The notes below the pieces were generated by a model, which did not search any database, had not been told where the DNA came from, and worked only from the letters and a program-made list of their open reading frames with translations. From assembly GCF_002979455.1 (NCBI RefSeq), contig NZ_PCOU01000011.1, forward strand, positions 82,226 through 146,225: DNA of 64,000 nt, read 5' to 3'. The translations under genes and the position numbers were made by a program. The DNA comes from Chryseobacterium sp. MYb7 (GTDB lineage: Bacteria; Bacteroidota; Bacteroidia; Flavobacteriales; Weeksellaceae). Below, piece by piece: positions 57,120 through 64,000 of the stretch; position 1 is the stretch's first letter; every line of letters starts with the position of its first letter.

Positions 57120-59714
57120 ATGAAAAAGAATATATTATTCCTTTTAGTGATATGTCTTGTTGCTTCCTGTGCTACCAAAACAAAAAAGCCGGAGCAGCGA
57201 TCAAAACTATTGAAAGGATTTTCCACATACTACAACACTCTTTTTAATGCAAAAGACGCATTGAACAGTGAGTTTACAACCAGAGATAAAGGGCATAAAG
57301 ACAATTTTTATGCACCTTATATTCCTATTCTGACCTATGAAGATCAACCTTTAGGAAGTGATCTTGGACAGTCAGAAGCTTTTGCCGAAAACTCTATGAG
57401 AATGGCTGAAGTAGCTAATAGACCTTCGGGCAGAGGTAACTCCGGAGTCCCCACCAGGCCTGGAGAATCTTCAGGAAATGGTCCTTCAAGACCTGATGGT
57501 GAACAAGGCAAAGGAGCAACTACTCTTGAAATTGCAGAAGCAAAAGCTTTAAAAGCGATCAATAAATATTCTGTAACCAGAAATGGTGAAGAAAAAAACA
57601 AGACTATTTTTGATGCTTATATGATCCTTGCCCAGGCAAGAATCTATCGTGGTAAATCACTGGAAGCCCTGGATGCTCTTAATTATGTTTTCACCCACAT
57701 GAAAGATGATAAGAGACTTCCATTGGCAAGAATTTATCAGGGTCTGGCTTATGATAAAATCAAAGATTATCACAGAGCGCATGAAACTTTTGCCAAACTG
57801 AAAGGAGAAGACATTAATAAAAGTTATGCAAAGCTGTTGAGCATTTATTACTCTGAATCTCTGCTTGATGCCGGTAAAAAAGAAGAAGCTGCCAAAGAAC
57901 TTGATAACGCTTTCGAACTGAACAGCAACAGAAAGCTTAAGAGCAGAATTGCTTACCTGAGAGGACAGGTTCTCGAAAATCTTGGACAGAATGATAAAGC
58001 CAGAGAAAGCTATACAGCGGCTTATAAATATGCTAACGATTTTGAATTTGAAGTAAAATCTCAGATTGCCATTGCCAAGACTTTTAATGGCAAGGGCGAT
58101 TATGCCGGAGCAAAAAACTACCTGGAAGGTATCAGTAAAAAGGGAACTTACGGATCCCGAAAGAATGAATTTTACTATGCTTTAGGCTTAATGGCTAATA
58201 AAGCAGGAAAAAAAGATGAAGCACAACAGTTCTTCAGAAAATCCCTGTTTGAAAAGGTTTCTGACCCTCAGATCCGTGGATTGGCTTATTATGAAATCGG
58301 AAAAAGCTACCTGGAAAAGAATGATTACATCGGTGCAGGAAGTTATTATGATTCTGCACTTGCAGTAATGACTTATGAGCCTTCAAAAATCTTATTAAAA
58401 GACCAGTCTGAATACATCAAAAAGATATCCAAAAACTATTATCTGATTAAAAAGAATGACAGTATTCTTTCTTTGGCTAAAATGGATAACACACAGAAAA
58501 CAGACTATTTTACGAAATATATTGCCAAACTAAAAATTAAAGAAGAGAAAGAAGAACAGGAAAGAAGACGTGCTGAAAGAAGCAAGGGATTTGATACCGG
58601 AGATTACAGTGCCAATTCTATTTTTGCCAATGGATCTGCTAATGCTTTTGAAGATTTTGGAGTAACTACAAAATCATTTTACTTCAGCAACACCGGAACA
58701 GTAAGTAAAGGAACATCCACATTTAAGCAAGTATGGGGAGATCGTGCACTTGCTGATAACTGGCGTTTTTCAAAGAAAATGTCTTCTATTGAGGATATGA
58801 AAAATGAAGCATTAGGAGTAACTTCTGCGCCTAATCCAAGACGTTTTGAGCCTGCTTATTACATTGAACAGATTCCTACAGATCAAGGTAAATTATCTCA
58901 GCTAAAAAAAGACAGAGACACCGCTTCTTTAGGTTTGGGAATCATGTATCAGAACTATTTTACCAACACTCCCCTAGCTACGAAAACGCTATATGATCTT
59001 GTAGATGTAAAACCGGAAGAAAAGATAATGCTTCAGGCTTTGTATGAGATTTTTGCCATGAATTATGAGAAAAATCCACAGGCATCTGAAAAAGCAAAAC
59101 AAATTCTACTAACAGATTATCCATATACTTCCTATGCAGAATTTGCAAGAAATCCTAAAAACAAGACTTTTGTAAAGTCAACTGAAGAAGTTGAAAATGA
59201 ATATAAAAAGGCCTATGCTCTGTTTGAATCCGAAAAATTTGCGGAAAGTAAGGATATCATAGATCAGACTATTCAAAAGTTTCCTAAAGACGCACTGGTT
59301 CCTAAATTATATTTATTAAATGCTTTTAATGCAGGAAAATCCAGTGGAAAAGAAGTCATGATTCTGCAGCTTGAACAGATTGCCCTGAATTATTCTAAAA
59401 CTGCTGAAGGTGTTAGAGCTAAAGAAATGCTGAATTATCTTAAAAGTGACCTAAGCTTCCAGGCAACAGACAATAAAGGAAATACGATACCTCAGCAACA
59501 ACCTGGGGAGAATACTTCCCAGCCTGCTAATACGCCTAACGGAACTGGTATTCCACAAATGAATAACGGAAAAGTACAAAAGCTTGACAATGTAGAACTA
59601 CAGCCCCAGAATATAGGTACTACTCCACCGTCAAAGACCAATTCTTCCCAGCAAAAGGATAAAAAAGCAAACGAAAATAAATCACCGTCCGGCATACCGC
59701 AAAGACCTCAATAA
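57120..59714 (+). CDS. sprE: Type IX secretion lipoprotein PorW/SprE
   Basis: The 864-residue lipoprotein (lipobox LVASC) has the SprE/PorW start with KLLKGFSTYYNTLFNAKDAL, then many TPR-like pairs (GLAYDKIKDYHRAHETFAKL, NKAGKKDEAQQFFRKSLFEK). The C-terminal 90 residues are Pro/Gln/Asn-rich (PQQQPGENTSQPANTPNGTG). SprE/PorW is needed for type IX secretion and gliding in F. johnsoniae and links the PorK/N ring to the translocon. A low-complexity linker with GGNSGVPTRPG-like residues near 110 interrupts the TPRs. Confidence 0.9.
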   Translation: MKKNILFLLVICLVASCATKTKKPEQRSKLLKGFSTYYNTLFNAKDALNSEFTTRDKGHKDNFYAPYIPILTYEDQPLGSDLGQSEAFAENSMRMAEVANRPSGRGNSGVPTRPGESSGNGPSRPDGEQGKGATTLEIAEAKALKAINKYSVTRNGEEKNKTIFDAYMILAQARIYRGKSLEALDALNYVFTHMKDDKRLPLARIYQGLAYDKIKDYHRAHETFAKLKGEDINKSYAKLLSIYYSESLLDAGKKEEAAKELDNAFELNSNRKLKSRIAYLRGQVLENLGQNDKARESYTAAYKYANDFEFEVKSQIAIAKTFNGKGDYAGAKNYLEGISKKGTYGSRKNEFYYALGLMANKAGKKDEAQQFFRKSLFEKVSDPQIRGLAYYEIGKSYLEKNDYIGAGSYYDSALAVMTYEPSKILLKDQSEYIKKISKNYYLIKKNDSILSLAKMDNTQKTDYFTKYIAKLKIKEEKEEQERRRAERSKGFDTGDYSANSIFANGSANAFEDFGVTTKSFYFSNTGTVSKGTSTFKQVWGDRALADNWRFSKKMSSIEDMKNEALGVTSAPNPRRFEPAYYIEQIPTDQGKLSQLKKDRDTASLGLGIMYQNYFTNTPLATKTLYDLVDVKPEEKIMLQALYEIFAMNYEKNPQASEKAKQILLTDYPYTSYAEFARNPKNKTFVKSTEEVENEYKKAYALFESEKFAESKDIIDQTIQKFPKDALVPKLYLLNAFNAGKSSGKEVMILQLEQIALNYSKTAEGVRAKEMLNYLKSDLSFQATDNKGNTIPQQQPGENTSQPANTPNGTGIPQMNNGKVQKLDNVELQPQNIGTTPPSKTNSSQQKDKKANENKSPSGIPQRPQ

Positions 59715-59717
59715 AAT

Positions 59718-59746
59718 AAAAAAGCGAAGATTTACTCTTCGCTTTT
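59718..59746. terminator. Bidirectional terminator
   Basis: AAAAGCGAAGA and TCTTCGCTTTT pair around 5 bases between the converging sprE and tsaB genes; the tsaB stop is within it. Confidence 0.85.
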
Positions 59747-60412
59747 CTTTTTCTTTACTCCATGGAAATCTTTGAGATAAAAAGGCTCAAAATAAGCCAT
59801 ATCTTCAAATTCCTTGTTTTCTATTTTTTCCAGTGTCTTCCTGATAAGATATTGGGAAGATGGATAGACATTTTCATTAAAAACGGCATCTGGAAGATTC
59901 ATTATCTCTTTCGCCTTTTTAGCCCCATCTCCTACAAACAATACTTTTTTGTCTTTGAATTCTTCAAATGAAGTTTCATCTAAGATCTTAGCTTCGGTCT
60001 GTGACAATTCTTTTCCCGTATGGCCCTCGTAAACGGCTGTATACACCTCCATTCTCCTCGCATCAACTAACGGCACTACAAAGTCATAGTTATTCCCTAA
60101 AAAAGGCTCTATTATGCTTTCAAGAGAGTTTACTGCTACCAGAGGAACTTTTAGTCCATAACAGAATCCTTTTGCGGAGGCCGCTCCGATTCTTAAACCT
60201 GTGTAAGATCCCGGACCTTTTCCTAAAGAAACGGCTTCGATATCTTTAAGTGAAATTCCAGCTCCTTCTAAAGCCCATTCCACATAGGTATGAAGACTTT
60301 CAGACTGTTTATAGTTTTCAGAAACTTCTTCGCATAAACACAGTAGTTTCTCATTGTCTGATACAGCTACCGAACAGTTCCTGGAAGAGGTTTCAAGATA
60401 TAGAATTTTCAT
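59732..60412 (-). CDS. tsaB: tRNA threonylcarbamoyladenosine protein TsaB
   Basis: The 226-residue protein has the ASKHA-like TsaB start (MKILYLETSSRNCSVAVSDN), the core AVSLGKGPGSYTGLRIGAAS and the middle FVVPLVDARRMEVYTAVYEG. It is the scaffold of the TsaB-TsaD-TsaE complex that makes t6A37 in tRNA. The length is normal. Confidence 0.94.
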   Translation of the reverse strand: MKILYLETSSRNCSVAVSDNEKLLCLCEEVSENYKQSESLHTYVEWALEGAGISLKDIEAVSLGKGPGSYTGLRIGAASAKGFCYGLKVPLVAVNSLESIIEPFLGNNYDFVVPLVDARRMEVYTAVYEGHTGKELSQTEAKILDETSFEEFKDKKVLFVGDGAKKAKEIMNLPDAVFNENVYPSSQYLIRKTLEKIENKEFEDMAYFEPFYLKDFHGVKKKKSEE

Positions 60413-60494
60413 TTTTTTGTTTTAAGCTAAACTGCAACATTGCAAAAGGCAAGATTGCTTTTAATTTTCTGCAAATTTAATCCATTATTTTGGA

Positions 60495-61244
60495 CTATTT
60501 TCTATAAATCGTTCTTGGCTCTGCCTGTGCACTTGGATAGATTGTCATATCTGAAATGGTAACATGTTTCGGGGCATTCACGCAATAAGCAATGGCATCA
60601 GCAATATCTTCTGCCTTCAAAGGTTCATAACCTGCATATACCGTTGAAGCCTTATCACTGTCACCTTTGAATCTTACCAGGGAGAAATCTGTTTCTACAG
60701 CTCCCGGCTGAATATTGGTTACTTTGATACCAAACTCAGTAAGTTCCAGTCTCATTCCTTCCGAAATAACGTCTACTGCTTTTTTCGTTGCACAATACAC
60801 TACTCCATTGGCGTAGGTTTGTCTTGCGGCAACCGAACTGATATTTACAACATGACCTAAGTTTTTAGTTTTCATAATTGGGATAATCATTTTAGAAACA
60901 TAGAGTAGGCCTTTTACATTTCCGTCAATCATAGAATCCCAGTCATCTGTCTTACCAGCCGACAGCGGATCTAATCCATGAGCATTACCGGCATTATTGA
61001 TCAGAACATCAATCTCTTTCCAGTTTTTCGGAAGTGAATTGATGGCAGTTTCAACTTCTTCAAGATTCCTTACATCAAACTTTAAACTAAATATTTCGGT
61101 ATATTGAGATAACTCAGATTTTACAGCTTCCAGCACCTCATTTCTTCTTCCACAGATAATAATTCTGTTTCCTTGTTTTGCAAGAAGTTCTGCTGTAGAT
61201 TTACCTATACCGGAAGTGGCTCCGGTGATTAATATTGTCTTCAT
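60495..61244 (-). CDS. Short-chain dehydrogenase/reductase
   Basis: The 249-residue SDR has the cofactor motif TGATSGIGKSTAELLAKQGN, NNAGNAHGLDPLS, catalytic Ser in VVNISSVAARQTYANG and YxxxK in VVYCATKKAVDVI. It resembles the YdfG group that oxidises 3-hydroxy acids or serine with NADP+. The exact substrate is unknown. Confidence 0.9.
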   Translation of the reverse strand: MKTILITGATSGIGKSTAELLAKQGNRIIICGRRNEVLEAVKSELSQYTEIFSLKFDVRNLEEVETAINSLPKNWKEIDVLINNAGNAHGLDPLSAGKTDDWDSMIDGNVKGLLYVSKMIIPIMKTKNLGHVVNISSVAARQTYANGVVYCATKKAVDVISEGMRLELTEFGIKVTNIQPGAVETDFSLVRFKGDSDKASTVYAGYEPLKAEDIADAIAYCVNAPKHVTISDMTIYPSAQAEPRTIYRK

Positions 61245-61256
61245 AATATTGATTTA

Positions 61257-61628
61257 TTAATTGGCATCAAAGGCCTGAAAAGCATCTTTGATATGGTCAA
61301 TAATTAAGTTCTTATTTTCATCGGGAAGAACGGAGATGATATCAAATCTGACTTCGTTCTCTTTATTAAATTCCTCCAAATAGTGATTGGCTGCAGAAAC
61401 AATAGATTTTATCTTGGTTTTGGTAACGGCTTCCTGAGGAAGAATAAAAAAATCCGTAGATCTGGCTTTCACTTCCACTACAATAATAAGATTATCTTTT
61501 TCAGCAATGATATCAATCTCAGCTTTCTGAAAACGGAAGTTTCTGACCAGGATTTTATACCCATTTTTCTGAAGATAATCAGCGGCCATATCTTCTGCTA
61601 TTTTTCCAAAATCGTTATGGTGAGCCAT
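61257..61628 (-). CDS. YraN/UPF0102 nuclease-like protein
   Basis: The 123-residue protein starts AHHNDFGKIAEDMAADYLQK and has the PD-(D/E)xK-like core RNFRFQKAEIDIIAEKDNLI, IVVEVKARSTDFFILPQEAV. UPF0102 is a broadly conserved endonuclease-fold family, perhaps linked to repair or competence. It lies 12 bases upstream of the SDR gene on the same strand. Confidence 0.93.
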   Translation of the reverse strand: MAHHNDFGKIAEDMAADYLQKNGYKILVRNFRFQKAEIDIIAEKDNLIIVVEVKARSTDFFILPQEAVTKTKIKSIVSAANHYLEEFNKENEVRFDIISVLPDENKNLIIDHIKDAFQAFDAN

Positions 61629-61670
61629 ATTCTGTATTTAAGAGTTTGGAGATAGGAGAGTGGTGATATT

Positions 61671-62600
61671 TTAAAAATCGATCTTTACTTTAGCACCTAC
61701 TTTCATTGTAACGTCTGCACCAATTAAAAGCGGTCTGTTGTCTTTAATATGCCCATTTGGAAATGCAAACACCACAGGAAATTTATATTTTAAAATTCTG
61801 TCTGAGATTAACCTGTAAGCAAATTCATCGAAGCTTTCTTCATAACTTTTATTTTCCTTTTCATCCCCCATATTGGTCATTCCGCCAACAATCAATCCTT
61901 TGATTTTATTGAAGACTCCAGCCAGTTCCAGACTCATGATCATACGGTCCAGTGCATAGAAGTTTTCTCCAATATCTTCTATAAACAAGATTTTATCTTT
62001 AAAGTCGAAAGAATATTTGGTTCCTAAAAGGGCATAAATAAGGGCTAAATTACCTCCAACCAATTCTCCTTCAATATTCCCTTCTTTATTCAATTGGTGA
62101 GATTTTAGAGTGTATTTTGGCTTTTTACCTTTCAGAGTATCAAAAATCAGATCATAGCTTTCATCTGTCACACCAAAACTGGATGTTTTGATGGTTTGCC
62201 CGTGAATGGATACAAAACCTTTTTTCAACAGATAACTTTGGATCACTGTATTATCGGAATATCCAATGTACCATTTCGGGTTTTCTGTAAAGTTTTTCAA
62301 TTTCAGATGCTGAATCAGATGCTGGCATCCATAGCCTCCTCTGGAAGCCCATACAGCACTGATATCTTTATCATTTAAAGCCCAGTTGATATCTTGTATT
62401 CTTTCCTTTTCTGTTCCGGCATAATTGTATCCGTTTGAAAATTTGGTATAAAGGTGCTCTCCGAGAATGGGTTCAAAACCTTTATTTTTAATCATTTCAA
62501 TTCCCTTTTCCAATTGAGAGGCATCTACCGCTCCTGCAGGGGAAATAACAGCTATTTTGTCTCCTTTTTTAAGAGACTTCGGAAAGATCATTTTTTTCAT
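61671..62600 (-). CDS. S66-family LD-carboxypeptidase
   Basis: The 309-residue protein has the S66 start (FPKSLKKGDKIAVISPAGAV), ASRGGYGCQHLIQHL, nucleophile Ser in YIGYSDNTVIQSYLLKKGFV, Glu in LFIEDIGENFYALDRMIMSL and His in FAFPNGHIKDNRPLLIGADV. It likely cleaves the terminal D-Ala from tetrapeptides in peptidoglycan recycling (LdcA type) in the cytosol. It overlaps the LysE gene by 4 bases. Confidence 0.93.
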   Translation of the reverse strand: MKKMIFPKSLKKGDKIAVISPAGAVDASQLEKGIEMIKNKGFEPILGEHLYTKFSNGYNYAGTEKERIQDINWALNDKDISAVWASRGGYGCQHLIQHLKLKNFTENPKWYIGYSDNTVIQSYLLKKGFVSIHGQTIKTSSFGVTDESYDLIFDTLKGKKPKYTLKSHQLNKEGNIEGELVGGNLALIYALLGTKYSFDFKDKILFIEDIGENFYALDRMIMSLELAGVFNKIKGLIVGGMTNMGDEKENKSYEESFDEFAYRLISDRILKYKFPVVFAFPNGHIKDNRPLLIGADVTMKVGAKVKIDF

Positions 62601-63283
62601 TTTGTTTTTTGATATTTTACTTCTTTCTTTTCTGCCTCCTCCAGCTGTTTTTCAAACTGATTGAACTTTTTGAAACTCTGCAGGAAGATAAAGAAACTGA
62701 AGACAATAAGAATACAGCCAACGACTCTTCTGATTTGATTGGCCAGTTTTTGTGTTAATTTATCGTGAAATTGCTTGGCAAGAAATATCTTGGCAAGATC
62801 TATTGAAAGGTAAGTGGCCAGTACTATGCCGATGTATAAAATAAAACTGCTGGTGTCCGGATATTGATTCCTTACGGAAATTACCGTTACCAGCCAGAAA
62901 AGGATAACTCCAACATTTAAAAGATTAAAGAAAAAGCCATTGAAAAATGTTTTAAAATAGTTTTGACCAATAATCCTTTCTTCACCCGGCATGTGCATCT
63001 TTGTTTTGGTAACCAGCATCACAATTCCATAGATAAAAATAAGAATAGAGGTGATCCTGTAAAACCCGGGATGCTTATCAATTAAGCTTACAATATCTGT
63101 ACTGGCATAATAGGCTGCCACAATACATAATAAATCTGCAGTAATCACTCCAAGATCTAATGAAAGTGCATGTTTCGGGCCTCTGGAAAAGCTGGTTTCT
63201 ATTAAAAGGAAAAAAATAGGTCCTATAAAAACCAGGCTCAGCATAAATCCTAATATGATGGCAGATAGTACAAGTTCTAACAT
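62597..63283 (-). CDS. LysE-family transporter
   Basis: The 228-residue inner-membrane protein has about six helices and the family start LGFMLSLVFIGPIFFLLIET-SFSRGPKHALSLDLG. The C-terminus is charged (QLEEAEKKEVKYQKTK). LysE/RhtB proteins export amino acids; the substrate is unknown. It is the first gene of a two-gene unit with the S66 peptidase. Confidence 0.88.
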   Translation of the reverse strand: MLELVLSAIILGFMLSLVFIGPIFFLLIETSFSRGPKHALSLDLGVITADLLCIVAAYYASTDIVSLIDKHPGFYRITSILIFIYGIVMLVTKTKMHMPGEERIIGQNYFKTFFNGFFFNLLNVGVILFWLVTVISVRNQYPDTSSFILYIGIVLATYLSIDLAKIFLAKQFHDKLTQKLANQIRRVVGCILIVFSFFIFLQSFKKFNQFEKQLEEAEKKEVKYQKTK

Positions 63284-63459
63284 TAAGTGGGGTTTAAAAA
63301 TGAATAAAAATTCATTTCGTTTTATACAAAGTTATACTTTATGATTTAATTATTCAATAAAGTTGTGATATATCAAGTGGATTTTAAGGAGAGTTTAATG
63401 TGAAATTTTTAATGAAAATAGGAGAGGAGAGTGTATTATACATTTTTTATTAAAAAATA

Positions 63460-63492
63460 AAGAGGTCATTCCATTTAGAAATAACCTCTTTT
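63460..63492. terminator. Bidirectional terminator-like hairpin
   Basis: AAAGAGGT (63460-63467) and ACCTCTTT-containing arm (63484-63491) can pair, with extra ATT/AAT pairing inward. It ends the 63530-63856 gene on the minus strand. Confidence 0.65.
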
Positions 63493-63529
63493 GTATTATA
63501 TTTTTGTAGAATATATTCAACAATCTTTT

Positions 63530-63856
63530 TTATTCTTCCAAACAGTTTTCATTGAAAGCAAATTCGAAATCTTTTCTGATTTTAAGACCAAAAATACCTC
63601 TTTCAAAGGTATAAATAACTTGATTTTTAAACAGCATTCTTTTATAATCTATCCAAAAACTTCTGGTCATATAAGAATATTCATAGGCGTTTCCACTCAA
63701 ATAAACGTAAGTTGTCTTTCCTTTATGATGGCTTCGTACACTTCCAACCTCTGAAACCATACATCTGAAACAGTATGTTTCTTTGGTAGGATTCATTCCT
63801 GTAACATAATTGATCAGAAAGAATCCATTTATTATCCAATGGAAAAGTGACTCCAA
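63530..63856 (-). CDS. Hypothetical protein, 108 aa
   Basis: It has a short hydrophobic N-terminus (SLFHWIINGFFLINYVTGMN), perhaps one membrane helix, then a beta-rich domain (GSVRSHHKGKTTYVYLSGNA, KNQVIYTFERGIFGLKIRKD) with two cysteines in YCFRCMV. I do not recognise it. It stands alone, minus strand, with the hairpin at its 3' end; the remaining 144 bases of the window hold nothing recognised. Confidence 0.55.
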   Translation of the reverse strand: MESLFHWIINGFFLINYVTGMNPTKETYCFRCMVSEVGSVRSHHKGKTTYVYLSGNAYEYSYMTRSFWIDYKRMLFKNQVIYTFERGIFGLKIRKDFEFAFNENCLEE

Positions 63857-64000
63857 AAAAATATTTTCTTCCTTGCTTATTGATATTGATAATATTTCTT
63901 TTAATTAGAATATTACATAATATGAAGTCATCTTGACTTTTTCAAAAATTATATTTTTTATTTGAAATAAAAAAAGGGATTAGGAAATTAGAGTCGCTAA

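Overview
The window reads as chromosome of a Flavobacteriia member, most like Chryseobacterium or a close Weeksellaceae relative. It is AT-rich. Its clearest promoter -7 elements are TAnnTTTG, the Bacteroidota type. It carries lineage-marker families: two GLPGLI proteins, a PorW/SprE type IX secretion lipoprotein, DUF3127, DUF4421 and a FeoB-associated Cys-rich protein. Names rest on motifs and remembered family features; no search was run.

Layout. 1-3.1 kb: a partial GNAT acetyltransferase, a MocR-type regulator and small chromosomal genes. 3.4-7.3 kb: accessory DNA with a secreted mini-protein, a GLPGLI protein, a TM2 protein overlapping a DUF2971 gene, and orphans. About 7.3-15.5 kb: the early half of a Mu-like transposable phage in reverse orientation. 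It has a repressor on + diverging from an HTH gene, a 46-residue gene, a Mu-type DDE transposase and a MuB-like ATPase on -, followed by small phage genes, a baseplate-hub-like protein and a SieB-like exclusion protein. Nearly all head and tail genes are missing, so it looks like a mini-Mu or remnant. 16.1-20.0 kb: a polymorphic toxin with a papain-like C-terminus and three immunity-type genes as gene-plus-hairpin cassettes. 20.4-21.0 kb: a perfect tandem duplication of a tRNA-Leu(TAA)/tRNA-Leu(TAG) pair. 21.2-40 kb: mostly housekeeping (aat, EamA exporter, TPR protein, glmM, feoAB, DinB, a large outer-membrane protein, cupin, M14 peptidase).

40.1-50.5 kb is the most interesting part: a 13-gene minus-strand cluster on NAD+ and ADP-ribose chemistry. 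In transcription order it encodes NADAR, a 2OG-Fe(II) oxygenase, a coiled-coil protein, a vWA protein, a short adenylosuccinate-synthetase homologue, a macro domain, a PARG fused to an ADP-ribosylation/crystallin-J1-like domain, DUF4291, a SUKH protein, a sirtuin, an ADP-ribosylglycohydrolase, KptA and a metallophosphoesterase, then a strong terminator. An NrtR-type Nudix regulator sits just upstream. I find four copies of one 21-bp palindrome (TTTGYGT-N7-ACACWAA): one before nrtR, two bracketing the NADAR promoter and one inside the cluster. Together they form a self-consistent predicted regulon.

50.6-64 kb: a DUF1579 lipoprotein, lepA, an ECF sigma operon, a DUF2520/KdsC-like/maf operon, sprE/porW, tsaB, an SDR, yraN, an S66 peptidase, a LysE transporter and an orphan. 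Smaller regulatory finds: a 21-bp near-palindrome in the feoAB promoter, an identical upstream motif shared by a GLPGLI gene and a TonB-receptor-like barrel gene, and an exact 18-nt copy of the phage operator inside the repressor gene.
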